From Bradyrhizobium sp. CCH5-F6 (GTDB taxonomy: Bacteria; Pseudomonadota; Alphaproteobacteria; Rhizobiales; Xanthobacteraceae): 64,000 bases of DNA. A program made the translations under genes and the position numbers. Within the stretch, counting starts at the first letter, position 1. Every line of letters starts with the position of its first letter. This document shows positions 18,482 through 27,109 of the stretch, piece after piece. The stretch is taken from assembly GCF_001556045.1 (NCBI RefSeq), contig NZ_LSIC01000122.1:62001-126000 (forward strand), read 5' to 3'. The notes under the pieces were generated by a model. It did not search any database and had not been told where the DNA came from. It saw only the letters and a list, made by a program, of their open reading frames with translations.

Positions 18482-20101
18482 ATGGGGATGGATCCGATCT
18501 TGTCAGATCAGCGCAAGCAAGCGATGCGGGCCGCTGGATTCTGGAGCGATCAAACCTTGCTCGAGTTTTTTTCGAGGCATGCCAGAAACGATCCAGGGCG
18601 GCTCGCGGTTGTTGGCTACGAAGCTGCGTCCAACCGACGTACGGCGCTGACATACGGCGAACTGCAGCAAGCTGCCGAGCGAACCGCGGCTAATTTGTTG
18701 CGGCTTGGTGTCAAGCCTGGCGAAGTGGTGTCGTATCAGTTGCCGAATTGGTGGCAATTCATGGCTCTTCACCTCGCACTGCTGCGGATCGGCGCGGTCA
18801 CAAATCCCATCATGCCGATTTTCCGCGATCGCGAAATGGAATTCATGCTGACCTTGGCCGAGACGCGCGTGCTGATCGTTCCACAGCGATTTCGCGATTT
18901 CGATCACGCCGCAATGGCGGACCGCCTCAAGGCCAAGGTGCCCACACTTGAGCACGTCGTCATTATCGGTTCGGGCGACAATCAAGACTTCGAGACCGTG
19001 CTGAATTCGCCGGGAAAGCGGGTTGAGGCAGCGACCGCTGCCTCGGCCGATGATGTCGTGCAATTGCTTTATACGTCGGGCACAACAGGTGAGCCCAAGG
19101 GGGTGATGCATACAGGCAATACGTTGCTGAACAGCGTGCGATATTTTGAGGATCGCGTCCGTCTCACAGCCAACGATGTCGTGCTGATGGCCTCGCCGAT
19201 GGCCCATCAGACCGGTTTTCTCGTCGGCCTGCTGCTGCCGCTGTATCTGGGAGGACGGGTCATTCTTCAGGATATCTGGAATCCAGCCAAGGCGGTCGAT
19301 ATTGTCGAGACAGAGCGCGTGACGATGACCATGGCATCGACGCCGTTTCTGGCGGATTTGACTGCGGAGGCGGAGCGGCGGCCTGAAGCGCTGCGTTCAC
19401 TGCGCACTTTCGTATCGGCAGGCGCCCCAATTCCCCGTGTTTTAGTGCGCCAGGCCACACAGAATCTTGGTGCGCACATCGTCTCGGGATGGGGGATGAC
19501 GGAAAACGGGCTGGTGACGACCACCAAGCTCGACGATCCACCGGAAAAAGTCTTCGAGACCGACGGTTGCCCAAGCCAGGGTATGGAAGTCAGGATCGTC
19601 GATGGCGGGGGCAAAGTCCTGCCTCACGATGAAGAAGGGCGCCTACAAGCGAGGGGCCCCGGCACCTTTGTGGGCTACCTCAAGCGGCCGCATCTCTATG
19701 CCGTCGATCAGGATGGCTGGTTTGAGACCGGCGACCTCGCCCGCAAGGACAAGGACGGCTACATTCGTATCACGGGGCGCACCAAGGACATCGTCATCCG
19801 CGGCGGCGAGAACGTTCCGGTGATCGAGATTGAACAACTGATGTATCGCCATCCAGCCGTCCGGGAAGTCGCAATCGTCGGAGTGCCAGATGAACGCTTG
19901 GGCGAGCGGGCCTGTGCCTGTGTCGTGCTGCGCGAGGGAGCATTACTGACGTTAGCTGACGTGATGGCGTATATGGCGGAGAACGCTGTAGCCAAGAACT
20001 ACTGGCCGGAGCGCATTGAGGTGCTCGAAGCCTTGCCGAAAACGCCGAGCGGCAAAGTGCAGAAATTCAGGCTTCGCGAGATCGTCAGTTCGATGAAATA
20101 A
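18482..20101 (+). CDS. aliA: Cyclohexanecarboxylate-CoA ligase (AliA-like)
   Basis: 539-residue AMP-forming ligase that would activate cyclohexanecarboxylate or a related alicyclic acid. The P-loop YTSGTTGEPKGVMH, the QLPNWWQFMALHLA segment, MASPMAHQTGF, WGMTENG, GYLKRPHL and the terminal PKTPSGKVQKFRLRE (catalytic Lys intact) all recall R. palustris AliA. The ATG at 18482 has AAGGAGAGG six bases upstream; the longer frame from 18395 lacks a ribosome site. The family is broad, so aromatic or terpenoid acids remain possible. Together with AliB and BadH/BadI in this window it suggests a complete alicyclic acid route. Confidence 0.74.
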   Translation: MGMDPILSDQRKQAMRAAGFWSDQTLLEFFSRHARNDPGRLAVVGYEAASNRRTALTYGELQQAAERTAANLLRLGVKPGEVVSYQLPNWWQFMALHLALLRIGAVTNPIMPIFRDREMEFMLTLAETRVLIVPQRFRDFDHAAMADRLKAKVPTLEHVVIIGSGDNQDFETVLNSPGKRVEAATAASADDVVQLLYTSGTTGEPKGVMHTGNTLLNSVRYFEDRVRLTANDVVLMASPMAHQTGFLVGLLLPLYLGGRVILQDIWNPAKAVDIVETERVTMTMASTPFLADLTAEAERRPEALRSLRTFVSAGAPIPRVLVRQATQNLGAHIVSGWGMTENGLVTTTKLDDPPEKVFETDGCPSQGMEVRIVDGGGKVLPHDEEGRLQARGPGTFVGYLKRPHLYAVDQDGWFETGDLARKDKDGYIRITGRTKDIVIRGGENVPVIEIEQLMYRHPAVREVAIVGVPDERLGERACACVVLREGALLTLADVMAYMAENAVAKNYWPERIEVLEALPKTPSGKVQKFRLREIVSSMK

Positions 20102-20127
20102 TTCTCGGCTAACGGCTGCCGCAAGAA

Positions 20128-20156
20128 GAAGGCCGGGTGAAATTCCGGCCCCCTTC
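20128..20156. terminator. Stem-loop between convergent genes
   Basis: GAAGGCCGG and CCGGCC-CCC-TTC can pair around an 8-base loop, just after aliA and before the end of the minus-strand crotonase. There is no T-run, so a bidirectional intrinsic terminator is only a suggestion. Confidence 0.35.
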
Positions 20157-20180
20157 TGAGATGACCGCCGCGCGCGAAAA

Positions 20181-20990
20181 TCAGAGCGGGCAATCCTGCG
20201 GAAACACCGGCTTGCGTTTTTCGAGATGGGACGCCAATCCCTCGCGCGCCTCGGCGCCGGTGAAACCCAAAATCTCAAGCGCGGTCGAGGTATCGAACAG
20301 CGGACCATTGACGCGCAGCCAGTTGTTAAGAGCGTACTTGGTCCAACGGATCGCGCTTTGCGCGCCGCTAGAAAGCTCCTCGGCCGTCTCGATCGCTATC
20401 CTCTGCAAGTCCGCGTCTTCGACGCATAGCGACACCAGACCGATCCGCTCAGCTTCTTCGCCGGACAGTGGCTTGCAGGTCAGCAGGTAATATTTTGCTT
20501 TTGCAAGGCCGCACAATAACGGCCAGATGATGCAAGCGACATCGCCCGCCGCGACGCCAAGCCGCGTATGACCATCGACGATGCGCGCGGACTTTCCACA
20601 AATCGAGATATCGGCCAGGATTCCGACGACGAGACCTGCACCGACGGCGACGCCGTTGATCGCCGAGATGATCGGCTTGTTGCAATTGATAACGTTATAA
20701 ACGAGATCCTTGGCCTCCTTCCAGGTCGACATCCGTGCGACCGGGTTGTCTAGAATACTCTTGATCAGCTCGAAATCGCCCCCCGCCGAAAAGGCTTTGC
20801 CAGCTCCGGTCACGATGACCGCGTTGACATCTGGATCGTCGTTGATGTCACGCCAGATATTGGTGAGCTGAGTGTGGGTCTCGGCGTCGACCGAATTGTA
20901 GGTCTCGGGCCGGTCGAATGTGAGCCGGAGAACCCGCTTGGACGGATAGTCGAGCTTCAATTTGGTATAAGCAGCATAACGATTGGACAT
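20181..20990 (-). CDS. Crotonase-family protein lacking both hydratase glutamates
   Basis: 269 residues from the ATG at 20990, preceded by AAGGGAAG. The fold markers are present: RVLRLTFDRPETYNSVD, KAFSAGGDF and a C-terminal LASHLEKRKPVF. Aligned with rat hydratase, Glu144 becomes Val (GAGLVVGILAD) and Glu164 becomes His (IVDGHTRLG). The polar VDGHTRLGV sequence resembles crotonases that use Asp/His instead. A normal syn-hydration is unlikely, so the activity is unassigned. The region upstream to 21101 is in frame but has no ribosome site and is left out. It is divergent from the ligase at 21228 with operator site 5 between them. Confidence 0.8.
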   Translation of the reverse strand: MSNRYAAYTKLKLDYPSKRVLRLTFDRPETYNSVDAETHTQLTNIWRDINDDPDVNAVIVTGAGKAFSAGGDFELIKSILDNPVARMSTWKEAKDLVYNVINCNKPIISAINGVAVGAGLVVGILADISICGKSARIVDGHTRLGVAAGDVACIIWPLLCGLAKAKYYLLTCKPLSGEEAERIGLVSLCVEDADLQRIAIETAEELSSGAQSAIRWTKYALNNWLRVNGPLFDTSTALEILGFTGAEAREGLASHLEKRKPVFPQDCPL

Positions 20991-21120
20991 CGGCTTCCCT
21001 TCTGGACACTTGATTTGCTTGGTCGGGTTAAATCTTACAGGGGATGACGATGCATATCGCAGTCGGCAGATTTCTCCTGCCTTCCGATACGTCCTCGCCA
21101 CGAACCTGCTATGAATTCAT

Positions 21121-21136
21121 TCGAACAGATGTTAGA
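21121..21136. promoter_or_regulatory. Regulon palindrome, site 5
   Basis: TCGAACAGATGTTAGA, identical to site 9 at 50509. It lies between the divergent crotonase (start 20990) and the ligase (start 21228). It would fall inside the ligase if that gene began at the upstream ATG at 21111, so it argues for the later start. Confidence 0.8.
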
Positions 21137-21227
21137 ATTTAAAACCGATCGGGAAAGGCTGCAAGCTTATACTTTTCAATTGAGGCCGTCGTCGGGGGCG
21201 GCGAGAGCAAGATTCGGAGGATTTGCC

Positions 21228-22787
21228 GTGACAGACGGGCACGAAAAAGCTCTGACAACGAGGGCGGGCGCCAGTCCCACGATTGGCGAGCTGTTTCGCG
21301 CGAGAGCGCTGATCCACAAATCTTCGGTCGCGATCGAGTATCAGGGCAGACAGATCAGCTATGGGCAGCTCCTTGACCGTGTACATCGGGCAACCTCGAT
21401 GCTGGCGAGCCAAGATCTTCGACGAGGCGACCGCGTAGCATTGCTCTCGCGTAACAGACCGGAGTATCTCGAAGTGGAGCTGGCGGCCGCCAATCTCGGG
21501 GTCATCACCGCTTGCCTGAACTGGCGATTGTCGCAGCGGGAACTCGCCTATTGTATCGATCTGGTCTCACCGAAGCTCTTGATTGTTGAAGAAGAACTGG
21601 CCGGAAATCTCGAACTTTCTCCCATAGGGGACCGCAAGGTTATCAAGATCGGCCCGCAATACGAGCATATATTGCAAGAACAAAACGGTCATGCGCTGCC
21701 CATTGCGGCGGAATCCGAAGACGGCCTGGTTATCCTTTACACCAGTGGGACCACCGGCCAACCCAAAGGGGCCGTCATTTCGCATCGGGCGATGATCATG
21801 CGGGCGCTGGTGTTCAGTTCCGAGCTGAACATTTCGCATCACGATACCTTTGTGGCCTGGGCGCCGCTGTTTCACATGGCATCCACGGACCACAGTCTCG
21901 CGACACTGTTGCGCGGGGGAACGGTCGTCGTGGTCGATGGCTTCCAGATCGAGCCGTTATTGTCTGCTTTGGAGCGCCATCGGATCGGCTGGTTTGTCTT
22001 GATTCCGGGCATGATTGAAGCATTCATCGCCGGCTTCAAGGAGCAAAAAACGACCGTAAAAGGCGTTGGCCTTTGCGGCGCGATGGCCGACCTGGTCCCT
22101 CCGCATGTCATCGCCGAGGTCACTGACCTGCTGCGAGCTCCCTACGTCAACAGTTTTGGTTCGACCGAGACTGGCTTGCCGCCGGCAACCAGATCGTTGA
22201 TCCCGGTAGGCGAAATACCTGCCAGCCTGGCGAAGCAACAAAGCGCGTTCTGCGACATCAAGCTTGTCGATTCTGCCGACAAGGAGGTTCCGATTGGCGC
22301 ACCGGGAGAGTTGGCTATTCGCAGCCCAACTTTATTCTCCGGCTATTGGAAAGCTGATGATACCAACGTGCGCGATTTTCGCGGCGGGTGGTTTCACATG
22401 GGCGACGTGTTTCGGCGCAATGATGACGGCTCGCTCGATTTCGTCGATCGCGCCAAGTACATGATCAAGACTGGCGGCGAAAACGTTTATCCAGCCGAGA
22501 TCGAGCGCGTTTTGATGAGTGATGCAGGGATCACCGAGGCCGCGGTTGTGCGTGTCCCCGATGTGAAATGGGGTGAAGTTCCCGTGGCATTCGTGTCGCG
22601 CCGCGACACCACGGTCACCGAGGCGGACCTGTTTGCTCTGTGCCGGCGCGATCTTGCCGGATACAAATGTCCCCGGCAGTTCCGGTTCATCGATTTTTCG
22701 GAATTTCCGCGGTCCACCAGCGGCAAGGTTCAGCGCCACGAGCTCGAAGCCAGGCTGGCGGGCGAAAGGCAACGGGTAAACAGCTAA
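21228..22787 (+). CDS. AMP-forming acyl-CoA ligase
   Basis: 519 residues from a GTG at 21228 with GGAGG at 21216-21220; the frame is open back to 21111, but that part contains the operator. It has LYTSGTTGQPKGAVISH (P-loop), NSFGSTETG, GWFHMGDVF, MIKTGGENVYPAEIE and the intact terminal Lys region PRSTSGKVQRHE. It activates a carboxylic acid of unknown structure, comparable with medium-chain FadD or 4-coumarate ligases. The nitroreductase-family gene and the thiolase-like/DUF35 pair follow on the same strand, probably as one operon. Confidence 0.85.
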   Translation: MTDGHEKALTTRAGASPTIGELFRARALIHKSSVAIEYQGRQISYGQLLDRVHRATSMLASQDLRRGDRVALLSRNRPEYLEVELAAANLGVITACLNWRLSQRELAYCIDLVSPKLLIVEEELAGNLELSPIGDRKVIKIGPQYEHILQEQNGHALPIAAESEDGLVILYTSGTTGQPKGAVISHRAMIMRALVFSSELNISHHDTFVAWAPLFHMASTDHSLATLLRGGTVVVVDGFQIEPLLSALERHRIGWFVLIPGMIEAFIAGFKEQKTTVKGVGLCGAMADLVPPHVIAEVTDLLRAPYVNSFGSTETGLPPATRSLIPVGEIPASLAKQQSAFCDIKLVDSADKEVPIGAPGELAIRSPTLFSGYWKADDTNVRDFRGGWFHMGDVFRRNDDGSLDFVDRAKYMIKTGGENVYPAEIERVLMSDAGITEAAVVRVPDVKWGEVPVAFVSRRDTTVTEADLFALCRRDLAGYKCPRQFRFIDFSEFPRSTSGKVQRHELEARLAGERQRVNS

Positions 22788-22874
22788 TACGGACACGCCC
22801 ATTAGCTCTTCGCGTCGCAATTTTCGTCGAACGAAAACTGCTCGCGGCAAGGCACCGCAATCGGAGACGGAAAC

Positions 22875-23594
22875 ATGAATGTCGAAGAAGCCATTTTGAC
22901 GCGGCGCTCGGTCAGGCGATTTCTTCCCAAGCCGGTTCCAGAACCGGTCGTGCGAAAAATCATCGAGGTCTCGGCGCGTGCGCCAAGTGGCCACAACATC
23001 CAGCCGTGGAAGGTCTACGCGATCGCGGGCGAGGTGAAGGATCGGCTCTGCGCGGACATCCTGAAAGCTGCCGAAACTGAACCGGACAAGCATCGGCCGG
23101 AATATGAGTATTATCCGACCGAATGGCACGAGCCCTATATCGGGCGTCGGCGCGAGCTCGGCTACGACCTTTACGCAAAGCTTGGCATTGCTCGCGACGA
23201 CGTTGCCGCACGCACATCGCAGATGAACCGCAACTATCTTTTTTTCGACGCCCCGGTCGGACTTTTCGTGACGATGGACCGCCGCTTGAACACCGGCAGC
23301 TATATCGACATGGGTATGTTCTTGCAGAACATCCTGCTCGCCGCGCGCGGTCATGGCCTGCACACCTGTGGCCAGGCCGCGTTCACCTGGTACCACGACA
23401 TCATCCGCAAGCATCTTTCGTTTGACGACACCGAAATCCTGATTTGTGGCGTGGCGCTGGGTTACGAGGACACGACTGCGCCCGAAAACAAGCTCGTCAC
23501 CAGGCGGGTGCCAGTCGATACCTACGCCAAGTTCTTGGGATTTTCCGGCGGCAGCACGGGCGTCGCCTCGGCACGCACGACGGCCGGAAACTGA
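22875..23594 (+). CDS. Nitroreductase-family flavoprotein
   Basis: 239 residues. The FMN-binding start reads MNVEEAILTRRSVRRFLPKP and is followed by ISARAPSGHNIQPWKVY-like FMN contacts (ARAPSGHNIQPW seen) and the C-terminal CGVALGYED. A GGAG ribosome site precedes the ATG. These enzymes reduce nitro groups, quinones or activated double bonds with NAD(P)H. Placed between an acyl-CoA ligase and a thiolase-like gene, it may act on an enone or quinoid intermediate of the pathway, but nothing in the sequence fixes that. Confidence 0.85.
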   Translation: MNVEEAILTRRSVRRFLPKPVPEPVVRKIIEVSARAPSGHNIQPWKVYAIAGEVKDRLCADILKAAETEPDKHRPEYEYYPTEWHEPYIGRRRELGYDLYAKLGIARDDVAARTSQMNRNYLFFDAPVGLFVTMDRRLNTGSYIDMGMFLQNILLAARGHGLHTCGQAAFTWYHDIIRKHLSFDDTEILICGVALGYEDTTAPENKLVTRRVPVDTYAKFLGFSGGSTGVASARTTAGN

Positions 23595-23624
23595 CCTTCA
23601 CGCATCACGCCGGGCGGAGACCAA

Positions 23625-24815
23625 ATGCTTTCCATTCGTAAACAAACGCTACGCGGCAAGGTCGCGGTAATCGGTATCGGAATGTCGCCGGTTGGTAAGG
23701 TGCCGGGAAAGAGCCCGTTATGGCTCGCCGCCGACGCCGCGAAGAAGGCGCTGGCCGATGCCGGCATCGGGAAAAACGAGATCGACGGCGTGCTGTCGAG
23801 CCATGCCTTCGCTTCTCCCTTCCATCGCTTCAGCGTTGCGTTCAGCGAGTATTTAGGTATTCAGCCGACCTTTTCGAACACGCTTCAGGTATCCGGCGCG
23901 ACGGCGGCGACGATGTTCAATATTGGCGCCGCTGCCATTCATGGCGGCCTCGCCGAGGTCGTACTCGTGGTCGGCGGCGACAGCCTGCTGACCGGCCTGA
24001 CGCCGGATCTGGCGCTGCGCTCGATGACGGAAAGCCGTGATCAGCAATACGAGATGCCGTTCGGCATTCCTGTCGCGAATACCTTTGCCATGACGGCACA
24101 CCGGCATATGAAGGATTTCGGCACCACACCGGAACAGTTGGCGGAAGTCGCCGTGGTCCAGCGGCGTCATGCTATGCGCACGCCCGGTGCGCAGCAGACC
24201 AGCCCGATCACGGTGGACGACGTGCTAAGCTCAGCTATGGTGACGACGCCCTACCACAAGCTCGATTGCTCGCTGATATCGGATGGCGGCGCGGCATTCA
24301 TTCTGACATCGGCCGAACATGCCAAGGCGCTCGGCATCAAAAGCCCGATCTACATTCTGGGCGGCGGCGAATGCTACACCCACGAACATATTTTCCTGAT
24401 GCCCTCGCTGACCGAAACCGGCGCGGTCGCGTCGAGCCGAAAGGCTTACGAAATGGCCGGCTATGGCCCCAAGGACATGGACGTCGCCGGCGTCTATGAC
24501 TGCTTCACCGGCACCGTCATCATGATGCTGGAAGATCTCGGTTTTTGCCCGAAGGGCGAAGGCGGCCGTTTCGTCGCGGACGGCCATATGACCTATGGCG
24601 GCCAGATTCCATCGAACACCCATGGCGGATTGTTGTCGTTCGCCCATTCGGGAATGCCGGGATCGCTGTTCCATTTTCATGAGGTCATCGCGCAGTTGCG
24701 CGGCCAATGCGGCGAACGCCAGGTGCCGGGCGCGGAACTCGGGCTGGTGCACAGCCTCGGCGCGGGTTTCGCAACCAATGCCACCACCATTCTGGGCACG
24801 GAGAACACGCTGTGA
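23625..24815 (+). CDS. Thiolase-like protein (SCP-x/Ltp2 type) without catalytic Cys
   Basis: 396 residues of thiolase fold, related to the SCP-x/acetyl-CoA acetyltransferase group that pairs with DUF35 proteins. The nucleophile position reads LQVSGATAATM, where true thiolases have Cys (NCATGS or similar). The NTHGG motif (SNTHGGLLS) and the GVYDCFT segment are present. Loss of the Cys together with a DUF35 partner is the pattern of the steroid side-chain aldolase Ltp2, so carbon-carbon cleavage by a retro-aldol reaction is a reasonable inference. The stop overlaps the start of the DUF35 gene (GTGA), indicating translational coupling and a complex. Confidence 0.83.
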   Translation: MLSIRKQTLRGKVAVIGIGMSPVGKVPGKSPLWLAADAAKKALADAGIGKNEIDGVLSSHAFASPFHRFSVAFSEYLGIQPTFSNTLQVSGATAATMFNIGAAAIHGGLAEVVLVVGGDSLLTGLTPDLALRSMTESRDQQYEMPFGIPVANTFAMTAHRHMKDFGTTPEQLAEVAVVQRRHAMRTPGAQQTSPITVDDVLSSAMVTTPYHKLDCSLISDGGAAFILTSAEHAKALGIKSPIYILGGGECYTHEHIFLMPSLTETGAVASSRKAYEMAGYGPKDMDVAGVYDCFTGTVIMMLEDLGFCPKGEGGRFVADGHMTYGGQIPSNTHGGLLSFAHSGMPGSLFHFHEVIAQLRGQCGERQVPGAELGLVHSLGAGFATNATTILGTENTL

Positions 24816-25231
24816 TCTCGTCCGAAGACGCCATGAAGAAGCCGGTGCCGACGCCCGACGCGGATTCCGCCGCCCTCTGGCGCGGCCTGCACGACGGCGT
24901 GCTGCTGCTGCAGCACTGCGCCGATTGCGGCCACGTGCAATATTACCAGCAGGCGATGTGCCGGCAGTGCGGCGGCGAAAATCTTGCCCATCGACCGGCA
25001 AGCGGGCGCGGCAAGGTACATTCCTTCAGCGTGGTACAGCGCGCACCGGGACCCGCTTTCAAAACCGATCTGCCCTACGCTGTTTTGTTGATCGATCTGG
25101 AGGAGGGCCCGCGGATGATCAGCACCTATACCGGCGGCAAGCCCGAAGAGGTCACGTTCGACATGGACGTCATGCTCGTCTGCGAAAAAATCAGCGAGGA
25201 AGTGACGCTGCCGCGCTTCCGGCGGGCTTAG
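24812..25231 (+). CDS. DUF35 zinc-ribbon/OB-fold partner of the thiolase-like protein
   Basis: 139 residues from a GTG that overlaps the stop of the thiolase-like gene by four bases; an ATG at 24833 is an alternative. It has a zinc ribbon with four Cys (CADCGH...CRQCGG) followed by an OB-fold containing GRGKVHSFSVVQ. Proteins of this type bind and stabilise thiolase-like aldolases or act as acyl-CoA binding subunits, as in ChsH2-Ltp2. A second, independent pair exists at 48830/49252. Only 16 bp separate its end from the end of the minus-strand carboxyltransferase. Confidence 0.85.
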   Translation: MISSEDAMKKPVPTPDADSAALWRGLHDGVLLLQHCADCGHVQYYQQAMCRQCGGENLAHRPASGRGKVHSFSVVQRAPGPAFKTDLPYAVLLIDLEEGPRMISTYTGGKPEEVTFDMDVMLVCEKISEEVTLPRFRRA

Positions 25232-25247
25232 CCTGACAGGCGAGCAG

Positions 25248-26846
25248 CTACATCCGGAACACCCCGAATCTCGTCGGCTTGGCAGGCGTCCGGCCGGCGA
25301 GGTCGAGCAGCAGCGCCATCACCTCGCGGGTCTCCGCAGGTTCGATCACCATATCGCACCACAAATGGCGGGCGTAGTTATAGGGATCGGCGAACGCCTC
25401 GAAGTCCCTCAGGATCGGCCGCTTGAACTCTTCACGTTCTTCGTCGGTCCAAGAACTGCCTTCGCGCTGATGGATATTGTCGCGCACCATCGTTAGCGTT
25501 GTCGCCGCCTGCTCCGGTCCCATCAAGGCGGCGTGGGCGCTTGGCCACATCAGGGTAGCGTTTGGTTTGAACGCGCGGCCTAGCATTGCGAAATAAGCCG
25601 CGGCATAAGAGCCGCCGGTAATGATAGTGTATTTCGGCACATCGGCGCAGGCCATCGCGGTCATGAACTTGGCTCCATGCTTGGCAATGCCCTGACGCTC
25701 GACTGCGGACCCGACCATAAAGCCGGAGACATCGACCAGGAACAGCAACGGAATGTCGCGCTTGCAGCAAAGTTCGATGAAGTGCGCCCCCTTGACCGCG
25801 CTTTCCGAAAACAGCACGCCGTTATTGGCCAGGATGCCGACCTCGAAACCGTGGATGCGGGCAAATCCGCATAGCATGGTTTCGCCGTGAAGATGCTTGA
25901 AGTCTTGAAAGCGGCTGCCGTCGATGAGGCGCGCCAGGATCTCCCGGTTGTCCGTTGGGATGCGCCGGTTAGCGCTGACGATTCCATAGATTTCCTCGAC
26001 CGCATGGCAAGGCGGTTCGCCCTGCTCGACCGTCCAGCGCAATCGCGGCGGCTCTCCCAGGTTGGCGACGATATTACGCACGATCGCCAGCGCGTGGCTG
26101 TCATTCTCGGCGATATGGTCGGTGACGCCGCTGATCCGGCTGTGCATCTCCGCGCCGCCGAGCGGTTCGATCTCGATGGTCTCGCCGGTCGCGGCAAATA
26201 CCAGTTGCGGGCTGCCGAGAAACATCGCGCCCTGGTCGCGTACGATCACCACCTCGTCGCACAGCGCCGGAATGTAAGCGCCGCCCGCGGTCGAAGGGCC
26301 GTGAACGACGGCGATCTGCGCGATATTCTCGGCCGACATCTTTACCTGATTGTACATGATCGATCCGGCCTGCCCTTCGTCCGGAAAGATATTGGCGATG
26401 TCCGGCAGGAAGCCGCCACCTGATTGCACCAAGGTGATGCAGGGCAGCCGGTGTTGCCACGCAAACAACTGGGCGCGGGTATGCTTCTTCGTTGTCATGC
26501 CGAACAGCGTCCCGCCCTTCACTGTGGCATCGTTGGCGATAAGCATGCAACCGCGCCCGCAGACCTGTCCGACGCCCGTGATAATTGTCGCGCCCGGCGG
26601 CACGCCGTCGTACATCCCCTCGCCCGCCAGGTGGCCGAACTCGAGAAACGGCGAACCGGGATCGATCAGCGCCGCGATGCGTTCGCGCGGCAGCAGCTGG
26701 CCGCGCGATTTATGCAAGGCGCGAGCCTTGGCGGAGCCGCCCTGATTGGCCTCGGCCCGACGCCTTTGGAGATCGGCGATCCGCGCCAGATAATGAGCGC
26801 GATTGAGCTTGAACTCGTCCGACCCGGTCGCGACAGCGGATTTCAT
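25248..26846 (-). CDS. Acyl-CoA carboxylase carboxyltransferase (beta) subunit
   Basis: 532 residues, both halves of the carboxyltransferase fold: an N-half with GMYDGVPPGATIITG and VQSGGGFLPD, and a C-half with VDVSGFMVG and GIAKHGAKFMTAMA. It belongs to the methylcrotonyl/geranyl-CoA carboxylase group, which carboxylates beta-methyl-branched enoyl-CoAs using carboxybiotin from the alpha subunit. The GGSYAAAYFAMLGRAF stretch differs from the usual GSYGAGNYGMCGRA, so specificity may be altered. The ATG at 26846 matches the start of the paralogue at 28362; an upstream TTG at 26870 is possible. It is divergent from the alpha-subunit operon and has no biotin subunit beside it on its own strand. 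Confidence 0.85.
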   Translation of the reverse strand: MKSAVATGSDEFKLNRAHYLARIADLQRRRAEANQGGSAKARALHKSRGQLLPRERIAALIDPGSPFLEFGHLAGEGMYDGVPPGATIITGVGQVCGRGCMLIANDATVKGGTLFGMTTKKHTRAQLFAWQHRLPCITLVQSGGGFLPDIANIFPDEGQAGSIMYNQVKMSAENIAQIAVVHGPSTAGGAYIPALCDEVVIVRDQGAMFLGSPQLVFAATGETIEIEPLGGAEMHSRISGVTDHIAENDSHALAIVRNIVANLGEPPRLRWTVEQGEPPCHAVEEIYGIVSANRRIPTDNREILARLIDGSRFQDFKHLHGETMLCGFARIHGFEVGILANNGVLFSESAVKGAHFIELCCKRDIPLLFLVDVSGFMVGSAVERQGIAKHGAKFMTAMACADVPKYTIITGGSYAAAYFAMLGRAFKPNATLMWPSAHAALMGPEQAATTLTMVRDNIHQREGSSWTDEEREEFKRPILRDFEAFADPYNYARHLWCDMVIEPAETREVMALLLDLAGRTPAKPTRFGVFRM

Positions 26847-26917
26847 CGCGGTCAATTGGCTATTCCCCAAAACTGATCACAAGCCAGGAAATGCGGGCTC
26901 GACGGTCTTCATTATTT

Positions 26918-26951
26918 TCTAACATTCGTTCGTTTTCGAACGATTGTTAGG
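26918..26951. promoter_or_regulatory. Regulon palindrome, sites 6 and 7 (double operator)
   Basis: Two sites in tandem: TCTAACATTCGTTCGT (26918-26933) and TCGAACGATTGTTAGG (26936-26951). Together they form one 32-bp inverted repeat whose arms run CTAACAtTCGTTCG and CGAACGAtTGTTAG, around TTTT. It lies between the divergent carboxyltransferase (start 26846) and acyl-CoA dehydrogenase (start 27110), and heads the long plus-strand operon. Confidence 0.78.
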
Positions 26952-27109
26952 TTGAAATCCTAGCCGCTTCTGCCTAAAGATAGCAAGCAATTGATGCTGC
27001 CGACCGACAGCCGGCCGCCTCGCAAACAATAAACTCGACGGTGTTCCCGAGAGGGTTTCGAATTCTCAACTTAGAACAACGCGGTTTCGGCCGGCGGCGG
27101 AGTTCCCAC

